64,000 nucleotides of DNA, taken from positions 3,286,001-3,350,000 of the forward strand of contig NZ_JAUSYG010000001.1 in assembly GCF_030816725.1 (NCBI RefSeq). The letters run 5' to 3'. The DNA is from Pseudarthrobacter defluvii. GTDB lineage: Bacteria > Actinomycetota > Actinomycetes > Actinomycetales > Micrococcaceae. The translations under genes and the position numbers were made by a program. Of the stretch, positions 57,884 through 64,000 are shown piece by piece. A model generated the notes under the pieces. It saw only the letters and a program-made list of their open reading frames with translations, did no database searches and was not told the DNA's origin. Each line of letters begins with the position of its first letter. The first letter of the stretch is position 1.

Positions 57884-58768
57884 ATGAGCCCCACAGACCT
57901 CTCCCCCCTCCAGCGCCCGTCAGGCGCCTTCGCGATGCTCGCCGTGGACCAGCGTGAAGCCATGCGGAACATGTTCGCCGAGCACACAGACCAGCCCGTC
58001 ACCGACGAGGACCTGCGCGACTTCAAGCTCGAAGCCGCCCGGATCCTTACCCCTTACGCCTCAGGCATCCTGATCGACCGCCAGTTCGCCCTGGACCAGG
58101 CCATCGAAGCGGGCGTGGTGGATCCCGGCTGCGGTCTGATTGCCTCCGCCGACCACTTCGAGTCCGCGCACGGCGAACTGGTGGGCGAGGTGACCATCGA
58201 CAAGCTGGTGGACCCGCACAAGTACAAGGCCCTGGGCGTCAAGGCCCTCAAGCTGCTGGTGCTCTACCGGCCCGATGAGCCCGCGGAAGGCCGGGTGGCG
58301 ATGGTCAAGGAGTTCGTTGAAAGCTGCCGGTCCGGCGGGCTGATCAGCATCATCGAACCCGTCTCCCGCAAGCCCCTTGCCGGCGGTGACTTCGACTGGA
58401 ACGCCGGAATCCTGGCCGCAGCCAAGGAACTCGGCAGCCTTGGCGCCGACCTCTACAAGGCCGAGGTCCCCTTCAAGGGACAGGCGTCCGAGGAGCAGGT
58501 CCGTGCGGCCTGCGCCGAACTGACCAAAACCATCGACGGCCCCTGGGTGGTCCTGTCGTCCGGTGTTCCCGAAGACGTCTTCCCGGACGCCGTCCGCTGG
58601 GCCTGCCTGGAAGGCGCCAGCGGCTTCCTCTCCGGACGCGCCGTATGGGCGTCCTGCATCGGCGCCCCCGACGTCGTCGAATCCCTGTCAACCGATGCCG
58701 TCCGCAGGCTGCAGCGCCTCTGCGCCGTGGTGGACGAGATCGTCTCCGCCCAAAGGAGCCACGCCTAG
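57884..58768 (+). CDS. YihT-like class I aldolase (sulfofructose-1-phosphate aldolase)
   Basis: A 294-residue TIM-barrel class I aldolase. It matches E. coli YihT from memory along its length: SGAFAMLAVDQREAMRNMFA at residues 13-32, ALKLLVLYRPDE at 121-132, ISIIEPVSRKP at 154-164, and LGADLYKAEVPFKG with Schiff-base Lys192 (Lys193 in YihT). PWVVLSSGVPEDVFPDAVRWA and SGRAVWASCIG follow, with Arg252 equivalent to the sulfonate-binding Arg of YihT. The reaction cleaves 6-deoxy-6-sulfofructose-1-phosphate to sulfolactaldehyde and dihydroxyacetone phosphate. Tagatose-bisphosphate aldolase (LacD) is the alternative, but these details favour YihT. GAAAGAAG precedes ATG 57884. Confidence 0.9.
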   Translation: MSPTDLSPLQRPSGAFAMLAVDQREAMRNMFAEHTDQPVTDEDLRDFKLEAARILTPYASGILIDRQFALDQAIEAGVVDPGCGLIASADHFESAHGELVGEVTIDKLVDPHKYKALGVKALKLLVLYRPDEPAEGRVAMVKEFVESCRSGGLISIIEPVSRKPLAGGDFDWNAGILAAAKELGSLGADLYKAEVPFKGQASEEQVRAACAELTKTIDGPWVVLSSGVPEDVFPDAVRWACLEGASGFLSGRAVWASCIGAPDVVESLSTDAVRRLQRLCAVVDEIVSAQRSHA

Positions 58769-58774
58769 CACCCC

Positions 58775-58794
58775 TGGCACGCCGCGGCGTGCCA
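58775..58794. repeat. Perfect 20-base palindrome between aldolase and transporter genes
   Basis: TGGCACGCCGCGGCGTGCCA reads the same on both strands. It lies 7 bases after the aldolase stop and may act as an mRNA-stabilising hairpin, an attenuator between enzyme and transporter genes, or an operator. Confidence 0.7.
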
Positions 58795-58870
58795 ACGGGG
58801 CCACCCCTTCCGCAGCAAGCAAACGCAGTAAGCAACCCAGGCACAGCAAACACTCAACGAGGAGATTATT

Positions 58871-60160
58871 GTGAGTCAGATTTCACGCAGGCAGGCAGTC
58901 GCCCTTCTGGGCGCCCTTGGCTTCGGCGCTGCTGCGGCAGCGTGCGCCGGCCCCGGGGGTTCCCCCAAACCGGCAGGTGCCTCCGGACCGGCGGCCCCCT
59001 CCACCGGTGCCGTCACCGGCAAGGTGTCGTTCGCCCACTGGCGCGGTGAGGACAAGGCCGTGTTCGACGAACTCATCAAGCGTTTCGCGGCCAAGCACGA
59101 CGGGGTGGAGGTGGCCCAGGACATCTCCACGTCCAACGACTACAACGCCCAGGCCCTGCAGAAGCTCCGCGGCGGCTCCATCGGCGACGCGTTTGCCACC
59201 TTCCGCGGCGCACAGTTCAAGAACTTCACCGAAGCTGGAATCTATACCGAACTCAAGGACAGCCAGGCGGTGAAGAACTACCAGAAGGGGCTGCTGTCCG
59301 CGGGCCAGAACGGTGACAGCCAGCTCGGCCTGCCCTACCAGGTGGTGTTCCCCATGCCGATGGCCAACCTCGACCTGTTCGATAAGGCAGGCGCGGAGAT
59401 CGCCCCCAAGAACTGGGACGCGTTCCTGGGCATGTGCGAAAAGCTCGCCTCCGCCGGTGTCATCCCCATCTCCTGGCCGGGTGGCGACGTTGGAAACGGC
59501 GGCCAGCTATTCAACTGCATGATCGCCAACAACGCCCCCGTGGACGACATGTGCGCCCAGATCGAACAGGGCAAGCTCAAGTGCACCGACGACTGGTTCA
59601 TCAAGATGCTCAACCAGTACAAGGACCTGCGGCCGTTCGTGCAGCCCAACGCCACCGGCACCGCGGTGGAACCGGCACAAAACCTGTTCTCCCAAGGCAA
59701 AGCAGCCATGCTGGCCACGGGCTCGTACCACCTCGCCGCGGTCCGCGGACTCGGCGCCAAGTTCCCCATCGACCTGGTGTTTCCCAACACCACCTCGGAC
59801 GGCAACGGCAAGTATGAGGGCGCCTACAACGCCACCTTCATTCTGGGCGTCAACTCGGCCAGCAAGAACCAGGCCGCCGCGGCAGCCTGGATCGATTTCC
59901 TCTCCGAGCCGGAGAACGCCGGCTACTACGCCAACCAGACAGCCCAGCACGTGTCCGTGGACAAGGTGGAGTACACCAACCCGGACCTGAAGCGGCTGAG
60001 CCCCTGGCTGCAGAAGAAGACGGCGCTCGCAGCCCGCTTCCAGTTCAACAACCTCGATGTCCGCAACGCGGTGGAAGCCAGCGCCACCGCTGTCATCTCG
60101 GGCACCAGCCCTGAGCAGGCAGCCGCTGCCGCCCAGAAGATTGTTGACGAACGGCTATGA
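58871..60160 (+). CDS. ABC transporter sugar-binding lipoprotein
   Basis: A 429-residue extracellular solute-binding protein of family 1. The N-terminal SRRQAVALLGALGFGAAAAACAGP shows Arg-Arg, a hydrophobic core and a lipobox ending at Cys25. The mature part begins after a Pro/Ala/Gly linker. Body motifs such as SIGDAFATFRGAQFKNFTEAG and LFSQGKAAMLATGSY are usual. GTG 58871 has GAGGAGAT upstream. Together with the two permeases it makes an importer, expected to bind sulfoquinovose or its glycerol glycoside. The importer may use a shared ATPase, as none is encoded here. Confidence 0.93.
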   Translation: MSQISRRQAVALLGALGFGAAAAACAGPGGSPKPAGASGPAAPSTGAVTGKVSFAHWRGEDKAVFDELIKRFAAKHDGVEVAQDISTSNDYNAQALQKLRGGSIGDAFATFRGAQFKNFTEAGIYTELKDSQAVKNYQKGLLSAGQNGDSQLGLPYQVVFPMPMANLDLFDKAGAEIAPKNWDAFLGMCEKLASAGVIPISWPGGDVGNGGQLFNCMIANNAPVDDMCAQIEQGKLKCTDDWFIKMLNQYKDLRPFVQPNATGTAVEPAQNLFSQGKAAMLATGSYHLAAVRGLGAKFPIDLVFPNTTSDGNGKYEGAYNATFILGVNSASKNQAAAAAWIDFLSEPENAGYYANQTAQHVSVDKVEYTNPDLKRLSPWLQKKTALAARFQFNNLDVRNAVEASATAVISGTSPEQAAAAAQKIVDERL

Positions 60161-61113
60161 GCATCCATCCCGGAACCGCCGCCAAGCACAAGGCACCGGA
60201 CAGTCAGGCCGCCGCGAACGCTCCCAAAGTGCGCCGCCGCTCCCCCACCCGGGTGAATCCGGCACTGTACCTGTTCCCGCTCCCCGCCGTCGCCGTCATT
60301 GCGTTCTTCCTGGTGATGCCCACACTGCAGGCCTTCCAATACGCCATCACCGACTGGAACGGCTTCTCCGCGGCATTCAACTACGTGGGCCTGGACAACT
60401 TCATCCGCGCGTTCACCAACGACTCGCTGTTCACCAACGCCCTGACCAACAACCTGAAGTTCGTGCTGCTGGTGGTGATCGCGCAGACGTTCTTCTCGCT
60501 GATCCTCGCCCTGCTCCTGACGAAGAATTCGCGCGGCAGCATCCTGCTCCGCGCCCTGTTCTTCTTCCCCACCATCCTGTCCTCCGTATCGGTGGCCTTC
60601 ATCTGGAAGTTCATCTACGACCCCAACTTCGGGCTGGCCAATTCTGTCCTTCGAACCGTTGGGGTGGACGGCGGCGCCTACCTCGGCAACGACGCGCAGG
60701 CCCTCTATTGGGTGGCTGTCACCCAGGTGTGGTTCCACTCGGGCCAGATGATGGTGGTTTACATCGCCGGCCTGCAGGCCATCCCGCGGGAACTCTATGA
60801 AGCAGCGGAAATGGACGGGGCCAACAAGTGGCAGCAGTTCAAGTCCATTACTTGGCCGTTCGTGGCCCCCGCCACCTCCATTGTGGTGGCCTACACCACC
60901 GTGCAGTCGTTCAAGGCGTTCGACCTGATCCTGGGCATCGCGGGCAACCCGCCCAAGAGCTCCCTGGACATCCTGTCCACCCGTATTTACAGCACCTTTG
61001 CCAACTCGGAGTTCGGCTACGCCGCCGCCCAGTCGATCATCTTCATGGCGATGATCGCCCTGGTCACGTGGCTGCAGCGCCGCCTGCTCCGGCTGACCCC
61101 GAAGGGGGAATAG
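60157..61113 (+). CDS. Sugar ABC permease (MalF type)
   Basis: A 318-residue inner-membrane permease with six helices and a cytoplasmic N-terminus of about 40 residues rich in basic amino acids. The EAA loop (PRELYEAAEMDGANKWQQFK) is intact. ATG 60157 overlaps the binding-protein stop by 4 bases. It starts the transmembrane half of the importer with the next gene. Its substrate is inferred from the locus to be sulfoquinovose or its glycoside. Confidence 0.94.
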   Translation: MSIHPGTAAKHKAPDSQAAANAPKVRRRSPTRVNPALYLFPLPAVAVIAFFLVMPTLQAFQYAITDWNGFSAAFNYVGLDNFIRAFTNDSLFTNALTNNLKFVLLVVIAQTFFSLILALLLTKNSRGSILLRALFFFPTILSSVSVAFIWKFIYDPNFGLANSVLRTVGVDGGAYLGNDAQALYWVAVTQVWFHSGQMMVVYIAGLQAIPRELYEAAEMDGANKWQQFKSITWPFVAPATSIVVAYTTVQSFKAFDLILGIAGNPPKSSLDILSTRIYSTFANSEFGYAAAQSIIFMAMIALVTWLQRRLLRLTPKGE

Positions 61114-61117
61114 CAGC

Positions 61118-61933
61118 ATGCTCGCCTCGCTAAGCCGCCGCGCCATCCTGGCCATCTATGCGGTCATCATCATCATTCCCCTGACAGTAGTGGCCTTCGG
61201 CAGTTTCAAGTCCACGCAGGAACTTTTCGCCGGGCCGTTCAGCCTCCCGCACTCCCTATCCCCTGACAACTTCGCCGAGGTGGTGGGCGGCCAAAACCTG
61301 GGTAATTCCTTCATCAACAGCGCGATTGTCACGGGCATCTCCGTACCTCTCACCCTGTTCCTTGCCAGCCTGGCCGGCTACGCCGTCTCACGGCTGAAGG
61401 GCTTCATGTCCTGGGCCATCTTCGGCTTTTTGGTGCTGGGCATGGCCATCCCGGCGCAGGCGAACATGGTGCCGCTCTACGTTCTCTTCGGCAGGCTTGG
61501 CCTGCTGGACAGCCTCGCCGGCCTCATCCTGGCCAACGTGGTGTCCACCCTGCCCATCGCAGTGTTCATCCTGGGCGGTTTCATGCGGACCCTGCCCAAG
61601 GAACTCTACGAAGCCTCCTCCATTGACGGCAGCGGCCCGTGGAAAACCTACTCCTCCATCGCACTGCCGCTGTCCGCGCCTTCCATCGCAGCGGCCGCCA
61701 TCTTCCTGTTCGTCATCCACTGGAACGAGCTGCTGTACCCGCTGCTGTTCATCCAGTCCCCGGGGAACCGGACCTTGCCGCTGGCTCTGCTGAGCTTCCA
61801 GGGCGAGTTCCAGACCAACTACCCGCTGCTGTTTGCGGGCGTGACCCTGGCGTCCTTGCCCGTGGTGGTGGCCTACGTCTTCCTGCAGCGCTACTTCGTG
61901 GCCGGCATCACGGCAGGGGCAAGCAAGGGATGA
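61118..61933 (+). CDS. Sugar ABC permease (MalG type)
   Basis: A 271-residue inner-membrane permease with six helices. The EAA loop is LPKELYEASSIDGSGPWKTY and the C-terminus QRYFVAGITAGASKG is typical. GGGGGAA lies before ATG 61118. It overlaps the aldehyde dehydrogenase gene by 4 bases, so transport and oxidation are in one transcript. Confidence 0.94.
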   Translation: MLASLSRRAILAIYAVIIIIPLTVVAFGSFKSTQELFAGPFSLPHSLSPDNFAEVVGGQNLGNSFINSAIVTGISVPLTLFLASLAGYAVSRLKGFMSWAIFGFLVLGMAIPAQANMVPLYVLFGRLGLLDSLAGLILANVVSTLPIAVFILGGFMRTLPKELYEASSIDGSGPWKTYSSIALPLSAPSIAAAAIFLFVIHWNELLYPLLFIQSPGNRTLPLALLSFQGEFQTNYPLLFAGVTLASLPVVVAYVFLQRYFVAGITAGASKG

Positions 61934-63435
61934 GCACGACGGCGGCGCGTGGCTTTGCAGCCGGCGAACAACTTCCAGCCAACGAAAGGCACCCAGTGAA
62001 CCTCAAATCAGCCCGGCACCTCGTGAACGGCACATGGCACGCCGCCGGAACCACCAAGGACGTGATTGACCCGGGCAACGGCAGCACCGTAGGCGAGGTG
62101 GCCTGGGGCGGGGCCGAAGACGCCACCATAGCCGCGGACGCCGCCGCCGAGGCTTTTGGTTCCTGGTCCCGCACCACGGTCCGGCACCGGGCAGACCTGC
62201 TGCGCAACGCCGCCGACCTCCTGGCCGAACGCCGAGACGAACTCGCACACACCCTGGCGCTCGAGGCGGGCAAGCGGCTGCCCGAAGCACAGGGCGAGGT
62301 GGACTTCTCGGTGGAGTACTTCCGCTGGTTTGCCGAGGAAGCGCGCCGTGCCACCGGCACCGTCAGCCCGCCCGAGCTCCAGGGCCGCCGCCATCTCAGC
62401 AGCCGCAGGCCCATCGGCGTGGCCCTGAGCCTCACGCCCTGGAACTTCCCGGTGTCCATCCAGGCCCGGAAGCTGGCTGCGATGCTCGCGGCCGGCTGCA
62501 CGGTGGTGGGCAGGGTCTCCGAAAAGGCCCCGTTGGCTGCCACCGGACTCTTCGAGGTCCTGCATGACGCCGGCTTCCCCGCCGGGGTGGTCAACCTGGT
62601 CCATGGGCCCTCCCGCGAAATCACCGGGGCCCTGATGTCCCACCCGGCGGTCAGGGCGGTCAGTTTCACCGGTTCCACCGGGGTGGGGCGGCAGATCATG
62701 GTTTCGGCTTCCGAGCGCGTGGTCCGGCCGCTGCTGGAACTGGGTGGCAACGCACCTTTCATCGTGTTCGAGGACGCCGACCTGGACGCCGCGGTCGAGG
62801 GTGCCGTGCTGGGGCGGCTCCGCAACACCGGCCAGTCCTGTGTGGCCGCCAACCGGTTCCTGGTCCAGGACAGCATCGCCGAGGAGTTTGCCCGGAAGCT
62901 GGGCGCCCGCTTTGATGCGATGACCGTTGGGCATGGAGTTCCCGACGACGGCGCACCGGTTCCGGACCTCGGTCCCGTGATCGACGCCGAAAGGGTGTCC
63001 GCGGTGCAGGCGCTGGTGGATGACGCCTTGGAGCGCGGTGCCCGCCGCGTCACCGAACGCACGTCTGCCCCCGCAGAAGGTTCCTATCTGGCACCCACGC
63101 TGCTCACCGACGTCCCGGACGACGCACTCCTGGTGACGGAGGAAGTCTTTGGTCCGGCAGCCGGCGTCGTCACCTTCTCTTCGGAGGACGAGGCAATCCG
63201 GAAGGCGAATGCCACGGAGATGGGCCTCGCCGCCTACGTCTGGAGCGGCAGCCCGAAGCGCGGCTGGGACATCCCGGAGCAGCTCGAAGCCGGCATTGTG
63301 GGCGTGAATGACCCCCTGCCCTCTGTCGCCTTCGCCCCCATGGGCGGGGCCAAGCAGTCCGGCCTGGGCCGGGAAGGATCAAGCCTGGGCCTCGAGGAGT
63401 TCGAGGAGGTCCAGTACGTGGCCTGGAGGCCCTAG
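61930..63435 (+). CDS. Aldehyde dehydrogenase, candidate sulfolactaldehyde dehydrogenase
   Basis: A 501-residue NAD(P)-dependent aldehyde dehydrogenase of the succinate-semialdehyde (GabD-like) group. The cofactor loop is SFTGSTGVGRQIM. The catalytic base is Glu270 in LELGGNAPFI and the nucleophile Cys304 in NTGQSCVAANRF, 34 residues apart as normal. GabD-like enzymes oxidise sulfolactaldehyde to sulfolactate in known sulfoglycolytic bacteria, and the neighbours favour that here. ATG 61930 overlaps the permease gene by 4 bases. A GTG at 61996 with GAAAGG upstream, giving VNLKSARHLVNG, is a strong alternative start that would remove the unusual N-terminal 22 residues. Confidence 0.92.
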   Translation: MSTTAARGFAAGEQLPANERHPVNLKSARHLVNGTWHAAGTTKDVIDPGNGSTVGEVAWGGAEDATIAADAAAEAFGSWSRTTVRHRADLLRNAADLLAERRDELAHTLALEAGKRLPEAQGEVDFSVEYFRWFAEEARRATGTVSPPELQGRRHLSSRRPIGVALSLTPWNFPVSIQARKLAAMLAAGCTVVGRVSEKAPLAATGLFEVLHDAGFPAGVVNLVHGPSREITGALMSHPAVRAVSFTGSTGVGRQIMVSASERVVRPLLELGGNAPFIVFEDADLDAAVEGAVLGRLRNTGQSCVAANRFLVQDSIAEEFARKLGARFDAMTVGHGVPDDGAPVPDLGPVIDAERVSAVQALVDDALERGARRVTERTSAPAEGSYLAPTLLTDVPDDALLVTEEVFGPAAGVVTFSSEDEAIRKANATEMGLAAYVWSGSPKRGWDIPEQLEAGIVGVNDPLPSVAFAPMGGAKQSGLGREGSSLGLEEFEEVQYVAWRP

Positions 63436-64000
63436 GTGCTGACCACCGGGCTGGTGCTGGGCGCCGTCGTCATGGGTGCCGGCATGCAGAGGATCACCGG
63501 GATGGGCTTCGCCCTTGTGGCGGCCCCCTTCCTGGTCCTGCTCCTGGGGCCGGTGGAAGGCGTGGTGCTGGTGAACGTCTGCGGCGCCGTAACGGCAGGC
63601 GCCATCATCCTCCGCGTGGTCAGGGACATCGACTGGAAACGGTATCTGCTGCTCGCAGCCTCCGCCCTGCTGGGCATCATCCCGGCCGCATTCCTGATCC
63701 GCCTCATCCCACCGGCGGTCCTGGAGATCTCCATCGGGGTGCTCCTCGCGGCCGGGCTAACGGTCCTGCTCGTCCTGAAGTCCGCCACCCTCCCGGAGCG
63801 CCGCCGCTACCTCTTCACTGCGGGCGGCATCAGCGGGTTCATGAACACGGCAGCGGGCGTGGGCGGCCCGGCTGTCAGCATGTACTCCATTGCCACCCGG
63901 TGGCAGCACAAGTCCTTCGCGGCCACCATGCAGCCGTACTTCTTCACCATCGGCTCGTTCTCGCTGATCTCGAAGGCCATCACGGCTCCCGAGACCTTCC
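63436..64000 (+). CDS. TauE/SafE family exporter (partial), candidate sulfolactate exporter
   Basis: The N-terminal 188 residues of a TauE/SafE (TSUP) membrane protein; the gene runs off the window. The family marks are the first helix GLVLGAVVMGAGMQRITGMGFALVAAP and the repeated SGFMNTAAGVGGPAVSMYS motif. GTG 63436 directly follows the dehydrogenase stop codon, with GGAGG 6-10 bases upstream. TauE/SafE proteins export sulfite and organosulfonates, so sulfolactate export is the natural role at the end of this pathway. Helices 1-6 are visible. Confidence 0.9.
   Translation, partial: MLTTGLVLGAVVMGAGMQRITGMGFALVAAPFLVLLLGPVEGVVLVNVCGAVTAGAIILRVVRDIDWKRYLLLAASALLGIIPAAFLIRLIPPAVLEISIGVLLAAGLTVLLVLKSATLPERRRYLFTAGGISGFMNTAAGVGGPAVSMYSIATRWQHKSFAATMQPYFFTIGSFSLISKAITAPETF

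Overview
The window is high-GC actinobacterial DNA. The rRNA genes, the FAD/Fe-S lactate oxidation genes and the many ABC sugar systems fit Micrococcaceae, most likely Arthrobacter or Pseudarthrobacter. That genus call is an inference from reading the sequence; no search was run. Coding density is high, many operons are joined by 4-base ATGA/GTGA overlaps, and no phage or insertion sequence was recognised.

Layout, left to right. 1-3.6 kb: end of a sugar ABC permease gene, a hypothetical protein, a DinB-like protein, a frameshifted LuxR regulator and an NTF2-like protein. 3.6-7.1 kb: phosphoenolpyruvate synthase (ppsA) and its regulatory kinase/pyrophosphorylase (ppsR). 7.1-15.6 kb: a lactate locus. 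lutA-lutB-lutC diverge from a lactate permease, a FadR/LldR-type GntR repressor and a large FAD/Fe-S D-lactate dehydrogenase, with three TGGTCNGACCA operators between the two arms. 15.7-16.8 kb: three small unknown genes. 16.9-24.9 kb: a 5-oxoproline (pyroglutamate) locus. It holds pxpA, a pxpB-pxpC fusion, a biotin carboxylase-BCCP fusion, a GntR regulator, and the uncharacterised membrane pair DUF969/DUF979 with DUF2891. One palindrome (TTGTTCAACAA) stands before both halves. 25.2-31 kb: one rRNA operon on the minus strand (16S-23S-5S) without tRNAs. 31.6-34.8 kb: small unknown proteins, a PASTA/DUF3761 lipoprotein and a membrane-anchored HNH nuclease with an Excalibur tail.

35-48.6 kb: an oligosaccharide-use locus. 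LacI, cupin, DUF6807 and Gfo/Idh genes diverge from a frameshifted GH3 beta-glucosidase; beyond it lie a DUF624 protein, a LplABC-like ABC importer and a GH42 beta-galactosidase. Both promoter regions carry GAAAC-N9-GTTTC. 48.9-53.9 kb: SOUL heme-binding protein, MarR with an MFS exporter, and small stress or housekeeping genes.

53.9-64 kb: the most interesting block. A DeoR regulator, a Gfo/Idh/MocA enzyme, a PfkB kinase resembling YihV, an aldolase strongly resembling E. coli YihT, an ABC importer, a semialdehyde dehydrogenase and a TauE/SafE exporter together read as a sulfoquinovose (sulfo-EMP) pathway. In that model the Gfo/Idh protein is a candidate NAD-dependent sulfoquinovosidase and sulfolactate leaves through the TauE/SafE protein, whose gene is cut by the window end. 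Two matching TGTTG-N6-CCAACA operators sit at the divergent promoter and before deoR.

Three intergenic regions (25.0, 35.5 and 48.8 kb) carry short tandem arrays sharing a GAGCGGGCGT core, each with an exact 32-base period. Nothing in the annotated features explains them.
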